Origin: Paenarthrobacter sp. A20
Lineage (GTDB): Bacteria; Actinomycetota; Actinomycetes; Actinomycetales; Micrococcaceae
Length of the DNA stretch: 64,000 bases
Direction: 5' to 3'
Assembly: GCF_024168825.1 (NCBI RefSeq)
Contig: NZ_JALJWH010000001.1
Coordinates: 1,364,001 to 1,428,000 of the forward strand
Below the pieces are notes generated by a model. The model had not been told where the DNA came from. It saw only the letters and a list, made by a program, of their open reading frames with translations, and made no database searches. Shown piece by piece: positions 34,372 to 44,788 of the stretch (within the stretch, counting starts at the first letter, position 1; each line of letters begins with the position of its first letter). The position numbers and the translations under genes are program-made.

Positions 34372-37140
34372 ATGGACAGCCAGCAGGCCGGGGAGCAGCC
34401 GCAGGACCAAGGAGCGGACCCAGTCGCGTCCGGGTCGGTGTTCACGCTGGATATTGCCGACATCCGCGCACCTATGCTTCCGGAAGTGGGTGGCAAGGCC
34501 GCGAACCTGGGTGAGCTGGCAAGCGCCGGGTTGCCCGTCCCTCATGGCTTCTGCCTCACCACAGCGGCATACCGGCTCGCGCTCTCGGACATCGGCCTGC
34601 AGGAGGTCATTGCCGCCTTGGAAGCGGCCGGCCCTTCTGATCTTGACCAGTTGAACGGGCTCGCCACCCGTGCCCGGTCCTTGGTGCTCGACGCCGGAGT
34701 CCCGGTTGCGGTGGCTGACGCCGTGCGGTCCGCCTACCAGCAGTTGGGAGGCAACGTCCCTGTCGCCGTCAGGTCGTCAGCTACCGCCGAGGACCTGGCC
34801 TTCGCGAGTTTCGCTGGCCAACAAGACACATACCTGAACGTCGTCGGCGTCGACGCTGTGCTGGAGGCCGTTAGCCGCTGCTGGGCCTCGCTCTGGACAG
34901 ACCGTGCCGTGGCCTACCGGACCACCAACGGCATTGACCATGCTTCGGTGACGCTGGCCGTGGTCGTGCAGGAAATGGTGGATTCCGCTACCGCCGGTGT
35001 CATGTTCACCGCCAATCCGGTCACAGGGAACCGGTATGAGGCAGTGATTGACGCCAGCCCTGGTTTGGGAGAGGCCGTGGTGTCCGGAGCGGTGAATCCG
35101 GACCAGTATGTTGTGGACGTCCGTCGAAGGTCCATTGTGAAAAGGACCATCGGGGACAGGCGGGTGGAGATCCGTTCGCTTCCTGGTGGTGGCACGGAAC
35201 GTGTCGAGCGCCCCGGCCGGGATGGTCCTGGTGCTCCTGCCCCGCACCCTTGCCTCAGCGATCCCCAAGTCCTCGCCTTGGCGGACTTGGGCCGTAAAGT
35301 CCAGAAGCACTACAGCGCTCCGCAGGACACCGAGTGGGCCATCGATGATGATGGAAAACTCTGGCTAACCCAGGCCCGGCCCATTACCACCCTGTATCCG
35401 CAAACCACGCGCACACCTCCGGGCGCCGGCGAGCACGCTTTCCTGAACTTCAGTCTTGCGCAGGGCCTCACCAGGCCACTGACACCCATGGGCCTGGCCG
35501 GTATCCGCCTCATAGCCTCGTCCGTTGCCAGGACTGCGGCGTTCGATGTCCCGGATCCCCGGTCCGGGCCACCGCCGTACTACGAGGCGGGCCAGCGCAT
35601 CTTCTTCGACCTCACTGCGGTGCTGAGGAGCCGGGTTGGCCGGGCAATCGTGCCGCGGGTTTTCGATGTCATGGAGGCCCGGTCAGCCACGCTCATGCGT
35701 GGCCTGTTCGACGATCCACGCTTCACAGTCAGAATCAAGACACCCCTGAAGCTGATTCGCCACGTCGCTCCGGTCGCTGCCAAGTATCGTGTGCCGGAGT
35801 CACTCTTCCGCGGCCTGTTCCGCCCGGCTGCCGCCATGAAACGTCTAGAGGCGCTGACCGCGGAACTTCGCAAAACCCTCGATGTCCCGCGTACGGCAAC
35901 GTCCCATCAGCGGCTCGCCCACGTCCAAAGAATCCTTGGCGAGGAGCTGTTCGCCACAGTGCCGCAGGTACTGCCCCTTCCCGCGCTCGGTTTTGCGATG
36001 CTGGCGCTGGTGAGGCGGATCCTGGGGGATCAAGCCACGTACGACGAACTTCAGACGGTGATCCGCGGCCTGCCCAACAATGTCACCACAGAGATGGATC
36101 TGGCCCTGTGGCAGCTTGCCTCGCAGATCCGCGACGACCCCGACGCCGTTGCCTTCATGGCTGGCCGGACGGCAGCGGCGTTGGCGGAACAGTATCGGGA
36201 CGGAAGCCTCCCACCCGTTGCACAGTCAGGACTGGATTCCTTCCTGAGCCTGTACGGGCACCGGGCCGTTGCCGAGATCGACCTCGGCATGTCCCGCTGG
36301 TCAGACGATCCCACCCACATCCTTGGGGTCGTCGCCAACTACTTGAGGCTCGCGGACGGCGCAGAACCTCCGGATCAGCAGTTCCAAAAAGCCGCTCGGG
36401 AAGCGGATGAGCAGGTTGCGCGCTTCGTGGCGCGGGCCAGGGCGAAGAGCCCGGTGCACGCGGCGATCGTGCGCGTCGCGTTGGACCGGACCAGGAGGTT
36501 CGCGGGGCTTCGCGAATTGCCCAAGTACAACCTCGTCCTGGGACTGGCTGCCGCGCGGGAGCAGTTGCTCTCGGTGGGACGCGAACTGGCAGAGTCCGGG
36601 CGCATTGAGCGTGCTGAGGACATCTTCTTCCTGGATCTTGACGAAGCTGAGGCTGCGCTGGCTGGAGATGACCTCCATGGAAGAGTGGCCGAGCATCGTG
36701 CGGCCTACCAGCAGGAACTCCGGCGCAGGCATATCCCGCGGGTGCTGTTGTCTGATGGAACCGAACCAGAGGCCACGCCGGGGATCAGCGGAAAACAGCG
36801 CCCAGGCACCTTGTCCGGCAGCCCGGCGTCGGCAGGCCTCGTGACAGCACCGGCGCGCGTCATCATGGATCCCGTTGGCGCGCACCTCGAGCCAGGAGAA
36901 ATCCTCGTCGCACCGTCAACGGACCCAGGATGGACGCCGCTGTTCCTTACTGCTGGGGGACTGGTCATGGAGATGGGCGGGCCCAACTCACACGGTGCAG
37001 TGGTGGCCCGTGAATACGGGATCCCCGCAGTGGTCGGGGTTCCGGACGCAACATCGCGCCTTGGGACCGGTCAGCGCGTCACGGTGGACGGGGGCGCCGG
37101 GACGGTCAGCGTTGAGGACGCGGGTGGCGGGACAGCCTAG
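34372..37140 (+). CDS. PEP-utilising phosphotransferase of rifampin-phosphotransferase architecture
   Basis: This 922-residue protein has an N-terminal ATP-grasp/PPDK domain (about 20-345, with VGGKAANLGELASAGLPVPHG and VRSSATAEDLAFASFAGQQD quoted in part), a long helical middle region (about 370-790) and a C-terminal swivelling His domain with the phosphate-accepting His near residue 874 (GGPNSHGAVVAREYG). There is no PEP-binding TIM barrel, so it is not a true PEP synthase. The order ATP domain, ligand domain, His domain is that of rifampin phosphotransferases. The real acceptor is unknown. It is coupled to a universal stress gene. Confidence 0.85.
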   Translation: MDSQQAGEQPQDQGADPVASGSVFTLDIADIRAPMLPEVGGKAANLGELASAGLPVPHGFCLTTAAYRLALSDIGLQEVIAALEAAGPSDLDQLNGLATRARSLVLDAGVPVAVADAVRSAYQQLGGNVPVAVRSSATAEDLAFASFAGQQDTYLNVVGVDAVLEAVSRCWASLWTDRAVAYRTTNGIDHASVTLAVVVQEMVDSATAGVMFTANPVTGNRYEAVIDASPGLGEAVVSGAVNPDQYVVDVRRRSIVKRTIGDRRVEIRSLPGGGTERVERPGRDGPGAPAPHPCLSDPQVLALADLGRKVQKHYSAPQDTEWAIDDDGKLWLTQARPITTLYPQTTRTPPGAGEHAFLNFSLAQGLTRPLTPMGLAGIRLIASSVARTAAFDVPDPRSGPPPYYEAGQRIFFDLTAVLRSRVGRAIVPRVFDVMEARSATLMRGLFDDPRFTVRIKTPLKLIRHVAPVAAKYRVPESLFRGLFRPAAAMKRLEALTAELRKTLDVPRTATSHQRLAHVQRILGEELFATVPQVLPLPALGFAMLALVRRILGDQATYDELQTVIRGLPNNVTTEMDLALWQLASQIRDDPDAVAFMAGRTAAALAEQYRDGSLPPVAQSGLDSFLSLYGHRAVAEIDLGMSRWSDDPTHILGVVANYLRLADGAEPPDQQFQKAAREADEQVARFVARARAKSPVHAAIVRVALDRTRRFAGLRELPKYNLVLGLAAAREQLLSVGRELAESGRIERAEDIFFLDLDEAEAALAGDDLHGRVAEHRAAYQQELRRRHIPRVLLSDGTEPEATPGISGKQRPGTLSGSPASAGLVTAPARVIMDPVGAHLEPGEILVAPSTDPGWTPLFLTAGGLVMEMGGPNSHGAVVAREYGIPAVVGVPDATSRLGTGQRVTVDGGAGTVSVEDAGGGTA

Positions 37141-38057
37141 GCGTGCTGGTGCGATTCGTGCTCGGAGTGGCTCACAGGCTCCAACTGGAAGGTGCAGTGC
37201 TCGGTGTCGAAGTGCCGGCCAAGGCAGGACCCCAGCTGGTCAAGGATGCTGTCCGCCCCGCTGGCGTTGAGGACCGCGTCCTCCACCACAACATGGGCTG
37301 AGAACACGGGCACGCCGGAAGTGATGGTCCAGATGTGAATGTCGTGGGCCTCGACCACCCCATCCACAGCGAGGATGTGCTCGCGGATCATGTTCACGTC
37401 CACGCCCTTCGGGGTGGCCTCCAGGAGGACATCCACCACGTCGCGAAGCAAGTGCCAGGCACGGGGAATGATCATCAATGCGATCACCACAGAGGCGATG
37501 GGGTCTGCCGCGCTGAAGCCCGTGGTCATGATGACGATTGCTGCCACGATGACCGCGATGGAACCCAGGAGATCTCCAAGGACCTCAAGGTAGGCGCCAC
37601 GGACATTGAGGCTTTCCTTTTGTGCACCCTGCAGGATCAGGAGCGAGACAAGGTTGGCCACGGCACCCAGAATGGCGGCCCACAGCATGACATCGGTATG
37701 AATGTCCGGGGATTCCCCGAAACGGCGGATGGCCTCGATCATGATCACAACAGCGATGACAATCAGAATCAGGGCGTTGGCCAGGGCAGCCAGCACTTCG
37801 GCCCGCTGATAGCCATAGGTGCGCTGGTCACTTGCTGGACGCGTAGCAATCCACGCCGCCATGAGGGCGATGAAAACGCCTGCTGCATCAGAGAGCATGT
37901 GGCCGGCATCAGCCAGCAGGGCCAAGGATCCAGACACGACGGCGCCAACAACCTGGATGCCCACCACCCCTAAGGTGATGGCCAGGACGGCAATGAGCCG
38001 CTTCCGATGCTTGCCGGTTGCTGTGACTCCGTGGGAGTGGTTGTGGTCGTGCCCCAT
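37137..38057 (-). CDS. cation diffusion facilitator, probable Zn/Co efflux protein
   Basis: This 306-residue CDF transporter exports divalent metals using the proton gradient. It has a His-rich N-terminus (MGHDHNHSHG), six membrane helices, and a cytoplasmic metallochaperone-like domain ending in a His-rich tail. TM2 keeps HMLSD, while TM5 reads LEVLGDLLGS, with Glu where many zinc CDFs have His. ATG 38057 is chosen because it begins the His-rich motif. Its stop overlaps the convergent PEP-utilising gene by 4 bases. Confidence 0.92.
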   Translation of the reverse strand: MGHDHNHSHGVTATGKHRKRLIAVLAITLGVVGIQVVGAVVSGSLALLADAGHMLSDAAGVFIALMAAWIATRPASDQRTYGYQRAEVLAALANALILIVIAVVIMIEAIRRFGESPDIHTDVMLWAAILGAVANLVSLLILQGAQKESLNVRGAYLEVLGDLLGSIAVIVAAIVIMTTGFSAADPIASVVIALMIIPRAWHLLRDVVDVLLEATPKGVDVNMIREHILAVDGVVEAHDIHIWTITSGVPVFSAHVVVEDAVLNASGADSILDQLGSCLGRHFDTEHCTFQLEPVSHSEHESHQHA

Positions 38058-38067
38058 GGATATAAGG

Positions 38068-38577
38068 CTAGCCCCAGCCGAGCTCATGCAAGCGGTCGTC
38101 GTCTATCCCAAAATGGTGAGCTATCTCATGGACCACAGTGATGGCCACTTCATCAATGACTTCTTCACGCGTGCTGCAGATGTCCAGGATCGGCTGGCGG
38201 TAAATGGTGATCCGGTCAGGCAGGGAGCCCGCCTCCCACCAGGAATCACGTTCGGTCAGCGGGACGCCCTCGTAGAGTCCCAACAACACTGTGTCCGGAT
38301 CTTCTCCGGCTTGCGGCGTGTAGTCGTCCTCAATGAATATCGCTACGTTGTCCATGGCGCTGGCCGCCTTGGGCGGGATCAGTTGGAAGGCGTCACTGAC
38401 TGCCTCTTCAAATTCCTCGGGAGACATTTCGAAAGGCCGGGCCGCTCCAGCCGCGTAGGCCTCGTCCACGGGATTGTGCTCAACGGGACTGTGCACCGCG
38501 TTCCGTTCCCTGAGGGGAGACGAAGGGCGCTCGCCGTCCGGGACGATGGGCAAGCCGGGAGGAAGATTCGCGGGCAT
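38068..38577 (-). CDS. zincin-type metallopeptidase family protein
   Basis: This 169-residue protein carries the minigluzincin-like motif HEIAHHFGIDDDRLHELGW near its C-terminus, with the two His and an Asp/Glu as zinc ligands. The catalytic-like core begins at about residue 50 (MSPEEFEEAVSDAF). Members are widespread in actinobacteria and uncharacterised. The ATG at 38577 has no ribosome site but TAAAGT ends 6 bases upstream, suggesting a leaderless mRNA. Confidence 0.85.
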   Translation of the reverse strand: MPANLPPGLPIVPDGERPSSPLRERNAVHSPVEHNPVDEAYAAGAARPFEMSPEEFEEAVSDAFQLIPPKAASAMDNVAIFIEDDYTPQAGEDPDTVLLGLYEGVPLTERDSWWEAGSLPDRITIYRQPILDICSTREEVIDEVAITVVHEIAHHFGIDDDRLHELGWG

Positions 38578-38583
38578 GATCCG

Positions 38584-38589
38584 ACTTTA
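38584..38589 (-). promoter_or_regulatory. -10 element TAAAGT, leaderless start of the zincin gene
   Basis: On the minus strand TAAAGT (TANNNT) is followed by six bases and the ATG at 38577. Confidence 0.45.
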
Positions 38590-38668
38590 GTCCGCTGCGG
38601 CCGCATCGGCGCCGTGTGTGATGAGAGATACTAAAAGTCAATCTCTTTTCGACAGACACAGGAACCGC

Positions 38669-39592
38669 ATGACCGGCACCTCTTCCCTCGCGCCTGAGCC
38701 CCTCGACGTCGTCGTTGTAGGTGAGGCCTTGATCGACATCGTGCAGTCCTCCGATGGGCAGGTGGAGTACCCCGGTGGTTCGCCGGCCAACGTCGCCTTC
38801 GGCCTGGGCCGATTGGACGTCAAAGCCGGCTTGCTGACCGCCATTGGCCGTGATGCGCGGGGCGACGCCATCGCAGCACATCTGCACAGCGCGGGTGTGG
38901 TGCTGTTGCCCGGCTCCATGTCAGCCGGAAAGACCGCGACGGCGACGGCCCGCATAGCTGCCGACGGTTCTGCTGATTACACCTTCGATATCGATTGGGA
39001 CTTGCCTCCGATTGCCTTGCCCTATGCGCCGAGAATCCTGCACACAGGCTCAATCGCCACCTTCCTTGAACCCGGCGCAAGCGTTGTCCGGAGTTTGCTG
39101 GAGCAAGCTCAGGGTGGGTGCATGGTCACCTACGACCCCAACATCCGCGCCGATCTTCTGGGGAGCCACCACGAGGCCCTGGCGCTCTTCGAGGAAATAG
39201 TGCCGCTGACCGACGTCGTAAAGCTCAGCGGCACCGACGCCCGCTGGCTGTATCCGGGCAAAGCGCTCGAGGATACGGCGAACCACCTCCTCGCCCTTGG
39301 CGCCGGATTGGTAGTGGTGACCCAAGGGGTCAAGGGCTCCCTCATGGCTACCCGGCACATACAGCTCAACGTTCCCGCCGTTCCCGCCACTGTCGCGGAC
39401 ACCATCGGGGCGGGCGACTCCTACACGGCTGCGCTCATCATGGGGCTCCTGCTTCGTGGAAGTGACGGACTGGCTCCTACCGTCATGGAACGAATCGGCA
39501 CCATTGCCTCCATGGCTGCCTCCATCGCCGTCGGCCGGCCGGGCGCCAATCCGCCCACGCACCGCGAACTTTTGGCCGGAATGGCCCGCTAA
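38669..39592 (+). CDS. PfkB-family carbohydrate kinase, fructokinase-like
   Basis: This 307-residue ribokinase-fold enzyme uses ATP to phosphorylate a sugar. It has the N-terminal PfkB signature region (EYPGGSPANVAFGLGRLD) and the C-terminal ATP/anion-hole motif DTIGAGDSYTAAL with the catalytic Asp. Sequence features resemble fructokinases, but sugar identity is not certain. The ATG at 38669 has AGGA upstream; the longer frame from 38618 is less likely. No sugar transporter is adjacent. Confidence 0.88.
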   Translation: MTGTSSLAPEPLDVVVVGEALIDIVQSSDGQVEYPGGSPANVAFGLGRLDVKAGLLTAIGRDARGDAIAAHLHSAGVVLLPGSMSAGKTATATARIAADGSADYTFDIDWDLPPIALPYAPRILHTGSIATFLEPGASVVRSLLEQAQGGCMVTYDPNIRADLLGSHHEALALFEEIVPLTDVVKLSGTDARWLYPGKALEDTANHLLALGAGLVVVTQGVKGSLMATRHIQLNVPAVPATVADTIGAGDSYTAALIMGLLLRGSDGLAPTVMERIGTIASMAASIAVGRPGANPPTHRELLAGMAR

Positions 39593-39599
39593 CGGGAAG

Positions 39600-40541
39600 C
39601 TAACGGGTTCGACGACGGGTCAGGCCGACGCCGATCAGGCACACCACGCCTCCGATCAGCCCCCAGATGGTGGGGACCTCCTGAAGTACGGCCCATGAAA
39701 TCAGGATGGTGGTGCCCGGCACCAGGTACGTGGTGGCAGCCAGCTTTCCCGCCGAAATCAGTGACAGGGCGTAAGCCCACGTGGTGAATGCGATGGCCGT
39801 GGGGAAGATGCCAAGGTAGATCAAACCCAGAGTGGCGGGGAGCGGTGCTGCTTGGACCTCGGAAATCAGCTGCCCTGTCCAAGGCAAGCAGCAGATCGCG
39901 CCCACCATGATCCCGAACCACGTCGCCTGTCCTGCCGTGAACTTCCGGAGCACGGGCTTCTGCAGGATGGCACTCACCGAAGCGAGTACGGCGGCGAGCA
40001 AGCACAACAGCACCCCGGCGACGTCCGCCGTCGAACGCTGTCCCGAACCCAACGCGATCATCGCGACGCCGCAGAATGCCACCCCGCTGCCAATCAGCAG
40101 CCAACGCGGGAAGCCCTCCTTGAGGAAGATTCCGGCAAGGATCGCGATCAGGATGGGCGAGACGTTGATCAGCATGGCGCTGGTCCCGGCGTCCAGCATG
40201 TGCTCCGCAGCGTTCAGAGCTACGTTGTAACCGCCAAACCACATGACACCGTAGGCCACGATCGGCAACCATTCCCGGCCGCTTGGCCAGACTTTCAGCG
40301 TTGGAAGCACCACGATTCCCAGCACGACGGCGGCAACCGCCAAGCGTCCGAGCGTCAAGGAACCGGGGGAGAAGCTGGGGCCGACTGCGCGGATGCCCAC
40401 GAAAGCCGAAGCCCAAAGGACGACGGTGACGATCACGGCCGCGATGCCGAGCTTGCTGATGGCCGGTGCCGGCGCGGGGGTGGTGCGCTGGGGCAGGTCC
40501 GGGGAAGGCTGGCCGGGTTCGGCCGGGGAGGTGGTTGTCAT
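39600..40541 (-). CDS. EamA/DMT-family transporter
   Basis: This 313-residue protein has a Pro-rich cytoplasmic N-terminus (about 1-35) and ten hydrophobic segments forming two EamA repeats, the arrangement of drug/metabolite exporters. WASAFVGIRAVG in TM1 and the paired GY-rich ends of each repeat are typical. The ATG at 40541 has no ribosome site; TAGATT lies 7 bases upstream. The substrate is unknown. Confidence 0.88.
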   Translation of the reverse strand: MTTTSPAEPGQPSPDLPQRTTPAPAPAISKLGIAAVIVTVVLWASAFVGIRAVGPSFSPGSLTLGRLAVAAVVLGIVVLPTLKVWPSGREWLPIVAYGVMWFGGYNVALNAAEHMLDAGTSAMLINVSPILIAILAGIFLKEGFPRWLLIGSGVAFCGVAMIALGSGQRSTADVAGVLLCLLAAVLASVSAILQKPVLRKFTAGQATWFGIMVGAICCLPWTGQLISEVQAAPLPATLGLIYLGIFPTAIAFTTWAYALSLISAGKLAATTYLVPGTTILISWAVLQEVPTIWGLIGGVVCLIGVGLTRRRTR

Positions 40542-40548
40542 AGAGCCA

Positions 40549-40554
40549 AATCTA
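40549..40554 (-). promoter_or_regulatory. -10 element TAGATT, leaderless start of the EamA gene
   Basis: On the minus strand TAGATT (TANNNT) is followed by seven bases and the ATG at 40541. Confidence 0.45.
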
Positions 40555-40788
40555 GCCGTCAGACAGTCGGTGCGGCTGGCGGTTTTCGGACGCGTCAGGG
40601 CAATATCCTGCCAATGTTCGGCGACCGGCCCGATGGCCTCAGCTGTGGGTCCCTGGACCGTGCGCAGACCTCGATTTGGGAATATCGCCATCTATGCTCT
40701 AAAGTTTTAGAGTCCAGTTCGGACGAGCGAGACACGGAAAGAACGCGTAAAGCGTCGCTTTTCTTTGCGAAATCCGAATTGAGTTCAG

Positions 40789-40861
40789 GCCCCCATCGTC
40801 TAGCGGCCTAGGACACCGCCCTTTCACGGCGGCGGCACGGGTTCGAATCCCGTTGGGGGTA
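40789..40861 (+). tRNA. tRNA-Glu (anticodon TTC)
   Basis: Cloverleaf with acceptor GCCCCCA/TGGGGGT, anticodon stem CCGCC/GGCGG around loop CTTTCAC, and T-arm with GGTTCGAATCC. CCA is not encoded. Confidence 0.95.
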
Positions 40862-40945
40862 CGCAAGGAAGTGGTAAATCGGATGAAAAAAGTCTGGTAA
40901 GCTAGAAGCCTTGAAAAAAACGCGGTAGAGATACTGCAAACGCAA

Positions 40946-41019
40946 GGCCCTGTAGCGCAGTTGGTTAGCGCGCCGCCCTGTCACGGCGGAGGTCGCGGGT
41001 TCAAGTCCCGTCAGGGTCG
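40946..41019 (+). tRNA. tRNA-Asp (anticodon GTC)
   Basis: Cloverleaf with acceptor GGCCCTG/CAGGGTC, anticodon stem CCGCC/GGCGG around loop CTGTCAC, and T-arm with GGTTCAAGTCC. CCA is not encoded. It is 84 bases after tRNA-Glu, likely on the same transcript. Confidence 0.95.
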
Positions 41020-41065
41020 CTCTGAGCGCCGAAGAAATTCGGTTCTCAAGGTGACACGTCACCTA

Positions 41066-41141
41066 GGCTCTGTAGCTCAGTTGGTAGAGCGTTCGACTGA
41101 AAATCGAAAGGTCACCGGATCGACGCCGGTCGGAGCCACCA
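41066..41141 (+). tRNA. tRNA-Phe (anticodon GAA)
   Basis: Cloverleaf with acceptor GGCTCTG/CGGAGCC, anticodon stem TCGAC/ATCGA-type around loop TGAAAAT, and discriminator A followed by an encoded CCA. It is the last gene of the three-tRNA group. Confidence 0.94.
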
Positions 41142-41147
41142 CTGGGA

Positions 41148-41178
41148 AGCATCAGTTCTTCGGAACTGGTGCTTTTCT
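41148..41178 (+). terminator. terminator of the tRNA-Glu/Asp/Phe operon
   Basis: AGCATCAGTTC (41148-41158), a TTCG tetraloop and GAACTGGTGCT (41163-41173) are followed by a T-rich tract. The 168 bases from here to 41346 hold no gene that I can support. Confidence 0.88.
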
Positions 41179-41346
41179 TCTTTAACGCGATCAACCCGCC
41201 TGACGCGTAGGGCCGTGTGCGGCCAGCATTTACTCTGATTCTTCGCAGGGGCTGACCCGCCGGATCTCCGGTGTGTCGAAGCTCACGTCAGTTCATAGAG
41301 GGTGGTGGCGGTACGGATACTTCGCCCGCTGGCTCCTCCGCATCCC

Positions 41347-42982
<1,636 letters not shown>

Positions 42983-43155
42983 GACAGGCTCCCCAGCAGC
43001 TGTTTGGCGGTGTGTCGGCCAGTCTAGGTGCGTCAAACGCGCCCACCACAGTCACGAACCGGGTCTTGTGGATAACCCAACCCTTTTCACCGCGGGGTGC
43101 TGGGCGTAGTCTTGCCTCGCTGGCCCGTCAATCGCACGCATCCTATGGGGGAACC

Positions 43156-43686
43156 ATGGTCACCATCCCACGTTCAAGTACGCCCAAGCGCCGCCGCCTC
43201 ATTCCGGTAGCCCTTCTGATTGCCACGCTGACCCTCAGCGCGTGCACCATCCCGTCGCCGGTTGCGCAGCAGTCTCCCAGTGCGTCGTCGGAGGCTCCGG
43301 CCGCGGAGGTGGGAACCAGTTCAGCCGCACCCTCAGAATCGAGCCCGGACGCAACAGCCAGCACCGGCGCCACCACTGGCATGGGCGGAGCCTATGGTGA
43401 GTTCACGTCGATTTCCGAAGCCTGCATCTCGGTCAGCGCCACCATGCTGAGCGTCACCATCCTGCCGTTGGCTGGACTGGTGGGCGGCAATCCCGATGAC
43501 GTGGAGAAGGCCAAGCAGGAGTTGTCCCAAATGCAGGGCAAAGTGCCGGATGAATTGAAGCCCGCCTTCGAAAAGCTCAGGGCTTTCACGGAGTCCGCAG
43601 GATCGGATTTCAGCAAGTATGGCGATGGGAAGTTCGAAGAACTCATGAAGCCCATTCAGGACTGGATGGATAAGAACTGTAAGTAG
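43156..43686 (+). CDS. hypothetical lipoprotein
   Basis: This 176-residue protein has a basic N-terminus and lipobox TLSACT (lipid Cys near residue 29), a Ser/Ala-rich linker (30-75) and a helical C-terminal domain with a Cys in ISEACISVS and a terminal NCK that may form a disulfide. GGGGGAA precedes the ATG. I do not recognise the domain. A small hairpin GACGCTT/AAGCGTC lies about 35 bases after the stop. Confidence 0.75.
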   Translation: MVTIPRSSTPKRRRLIPVALLIATLTLSACTIPSPVAQQSPSASSEAPAAEVGTSSAAPSESSPDATASTGATTGMGGAYGEFTSISEACISVSATMLSVTILPLAGLVGGNPDDVEKAKQELSQMQGKVPDELKPAFEKLRAFTESAGSDFSKYGDGKFEELMKPIQDWMDKNCK

Positions 43687-43776
43687 CCGCCGCGCGCACT
43701 CCCCTCTCGCCTGACGCTTCTCCCAAAGCGTCGGAGCTAGACGCTAGGGTGGTACTCAAGAGAAGGGGAGTGCTCC

Positions 43777-44223
43777 ATGGAAGACCAGAACGTGCAGTTT
43801 GATCCCGTGCCTGGGGGCGAGATCCTTGGTACCGGACGCACCATCATCTCCGAGGCGGCCGTGGCCAAAGTTGCGGGCATCGCTGCTCGAACCGTGCCGG
43901 GCGTCTACTCGTTGGGATCGGGGCCGTCCCGTGCTCTGGGCGCCATTCGCGACGCCGTCGGCAGTTCGGACCATGCAGCGGGCGTCCGCGCAGAAGTCGG
44001 CGAAACCCAGGTGGCCGTGGACATCAATCTGGTAGCCCTTTATGGACATCCCCTGCACAGCGTCGCCAACCAGGTCCGGAGTGCTGTTTTCCGTGCGGTT
44101 GAGGAACTTGTTGGCCTCCAGGTCATTGAGGTCAACATCGAGATCAACGACGTTTACGTGGCCCCATCGGCCAAACCTGTTGGTACCAAGAATGTCCTCG
44201 CTGAAAGGGAGGCACTCCAGTGA
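43777..44223 (+). CDS. Asp23/Gls24-family envelope stress protein
   Basis: This 148-residue protein has the Asp23/Gls24 fold: RTIISEAAVAKVAGIAARTVPGVY (quoted by its first half only in comparisons) near residues 20-45 and VAVDINLVALYGHPLHSVANQ near residues 75-95. Asp23 proteins coat the inner membrane face and need a membrane anchor, which the last gene of this operon supplies. The gene leads a five-gene operon in which each start overlaps the previous stop. Confidence 0.92.
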   Translation: MEDQNVQFDPVPGGEILGTGRTIISEAAVAKVAGIAARTVPGVYSLGSGPSRALGAIRDAVGSSDHAAGVRAEVGETQVAVDINLVALYGHPLHSVANQVRSAVFRAVEELVGLQVIEVNIEINDVYVAPSAKPVGTKNVLAEREALQ

Positions 44224-44411
44224 GCATGACCGTTGTTGGAATTGCGATCGGCGCCTTCGTGGCCTTCATGTCCTTTTCGTTCGGACTCTGGGGTTTCCTG
44301 ATCTCGCTTCTTTTCATGGGCATCGGTGCGCTGCTGGGCCGCGCAGCTGAGGGCAAACTGGACCTCCGCAGCGTCCTGGATGCCATTACGGGCCGGCGCT
44401 CTTCGTCATGA
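44220..44411 (+). CDS. DUF2273-like small membrane protein
   Basis: This 63-residue protein is mostly two hydrophobic helices (about 4-22 and 24-42) with a basic, Arg/Ser-rich tail. Small DUF2273 proteins are regular members of Asp23/AmaP operons. GTG 44220 overlaps the previous stop; ATG 44226 is an alternative. Confidence 0.85.
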   Translation: MSMTVVGIAIGAFVAFMSFSFGLWGFLISLLFMGIGALLGRAAEGKLDLRSVLDAITGRRSSS

Positions 44412-44788
44412 GCGTGGCTGAGGCTGTGGACACCACCACCAGCCTGGCCGGCCACAACCGGATCAGTACCCAGGCATTGACATCCTTGGCGCGCGCTGCC
44501 GCCGCCGAGGCTCTTGGCGTTCCCGCCACCGACATCCGCGCCGATTGGGCGGACGACGACGGCCTGCTGGCTTTGTCGATCGTGGCACCGATCAGCATCC
44601 CGGCTTTGACCGAGGTCCTTCGGGATCCGTTGCGTGTACAGGGCTTCGGGGGATCCATCTGGGATCGTGCGGTGGCAGCCAAGGCAAGTGTTCTTGACAC
44701 GGTCACGAGACTCAGCGGCTCCCAAATAAGCCGGGTAGACATCAGGATCAGTGGAGCGCATGTGACGGAGGGAGGCCGCGTTCAGTGA
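44408..44788 (+). CDS. second Asp23/Gls24-like protein
   Basis: This 126-residue protein is a shortened Asp23/Gls24 relative, with ISTQALTSLARAAAAEALGV near the N-terminus and ISRVDIRISGAHV near the end. It has no membrane segment. Its start overlaps the DUF2273 stop (ATGA), and the next gene overlaps its own stop. It probably associates with the Asp23 lattice beneath the membrane. Confidence 0.82.
   Translation: MSVAEAVDTTTSLAGHNRISTQALTSLARAAAAEALGVPATDIRADWADDDGLLALSIVAPISIPALTEVLRDPLRVQGFGGSIWDRAVAAKASVLDTVTRLSGSQISRVDIRISGAHVTEGGRVQ

Noticed and set aside
40789..41141. tRNA cluster as a possible integration site for a mobile element
   Set aside because: No integrase, direct repeat of a tRNA 3' end or atypical region is present on either side.
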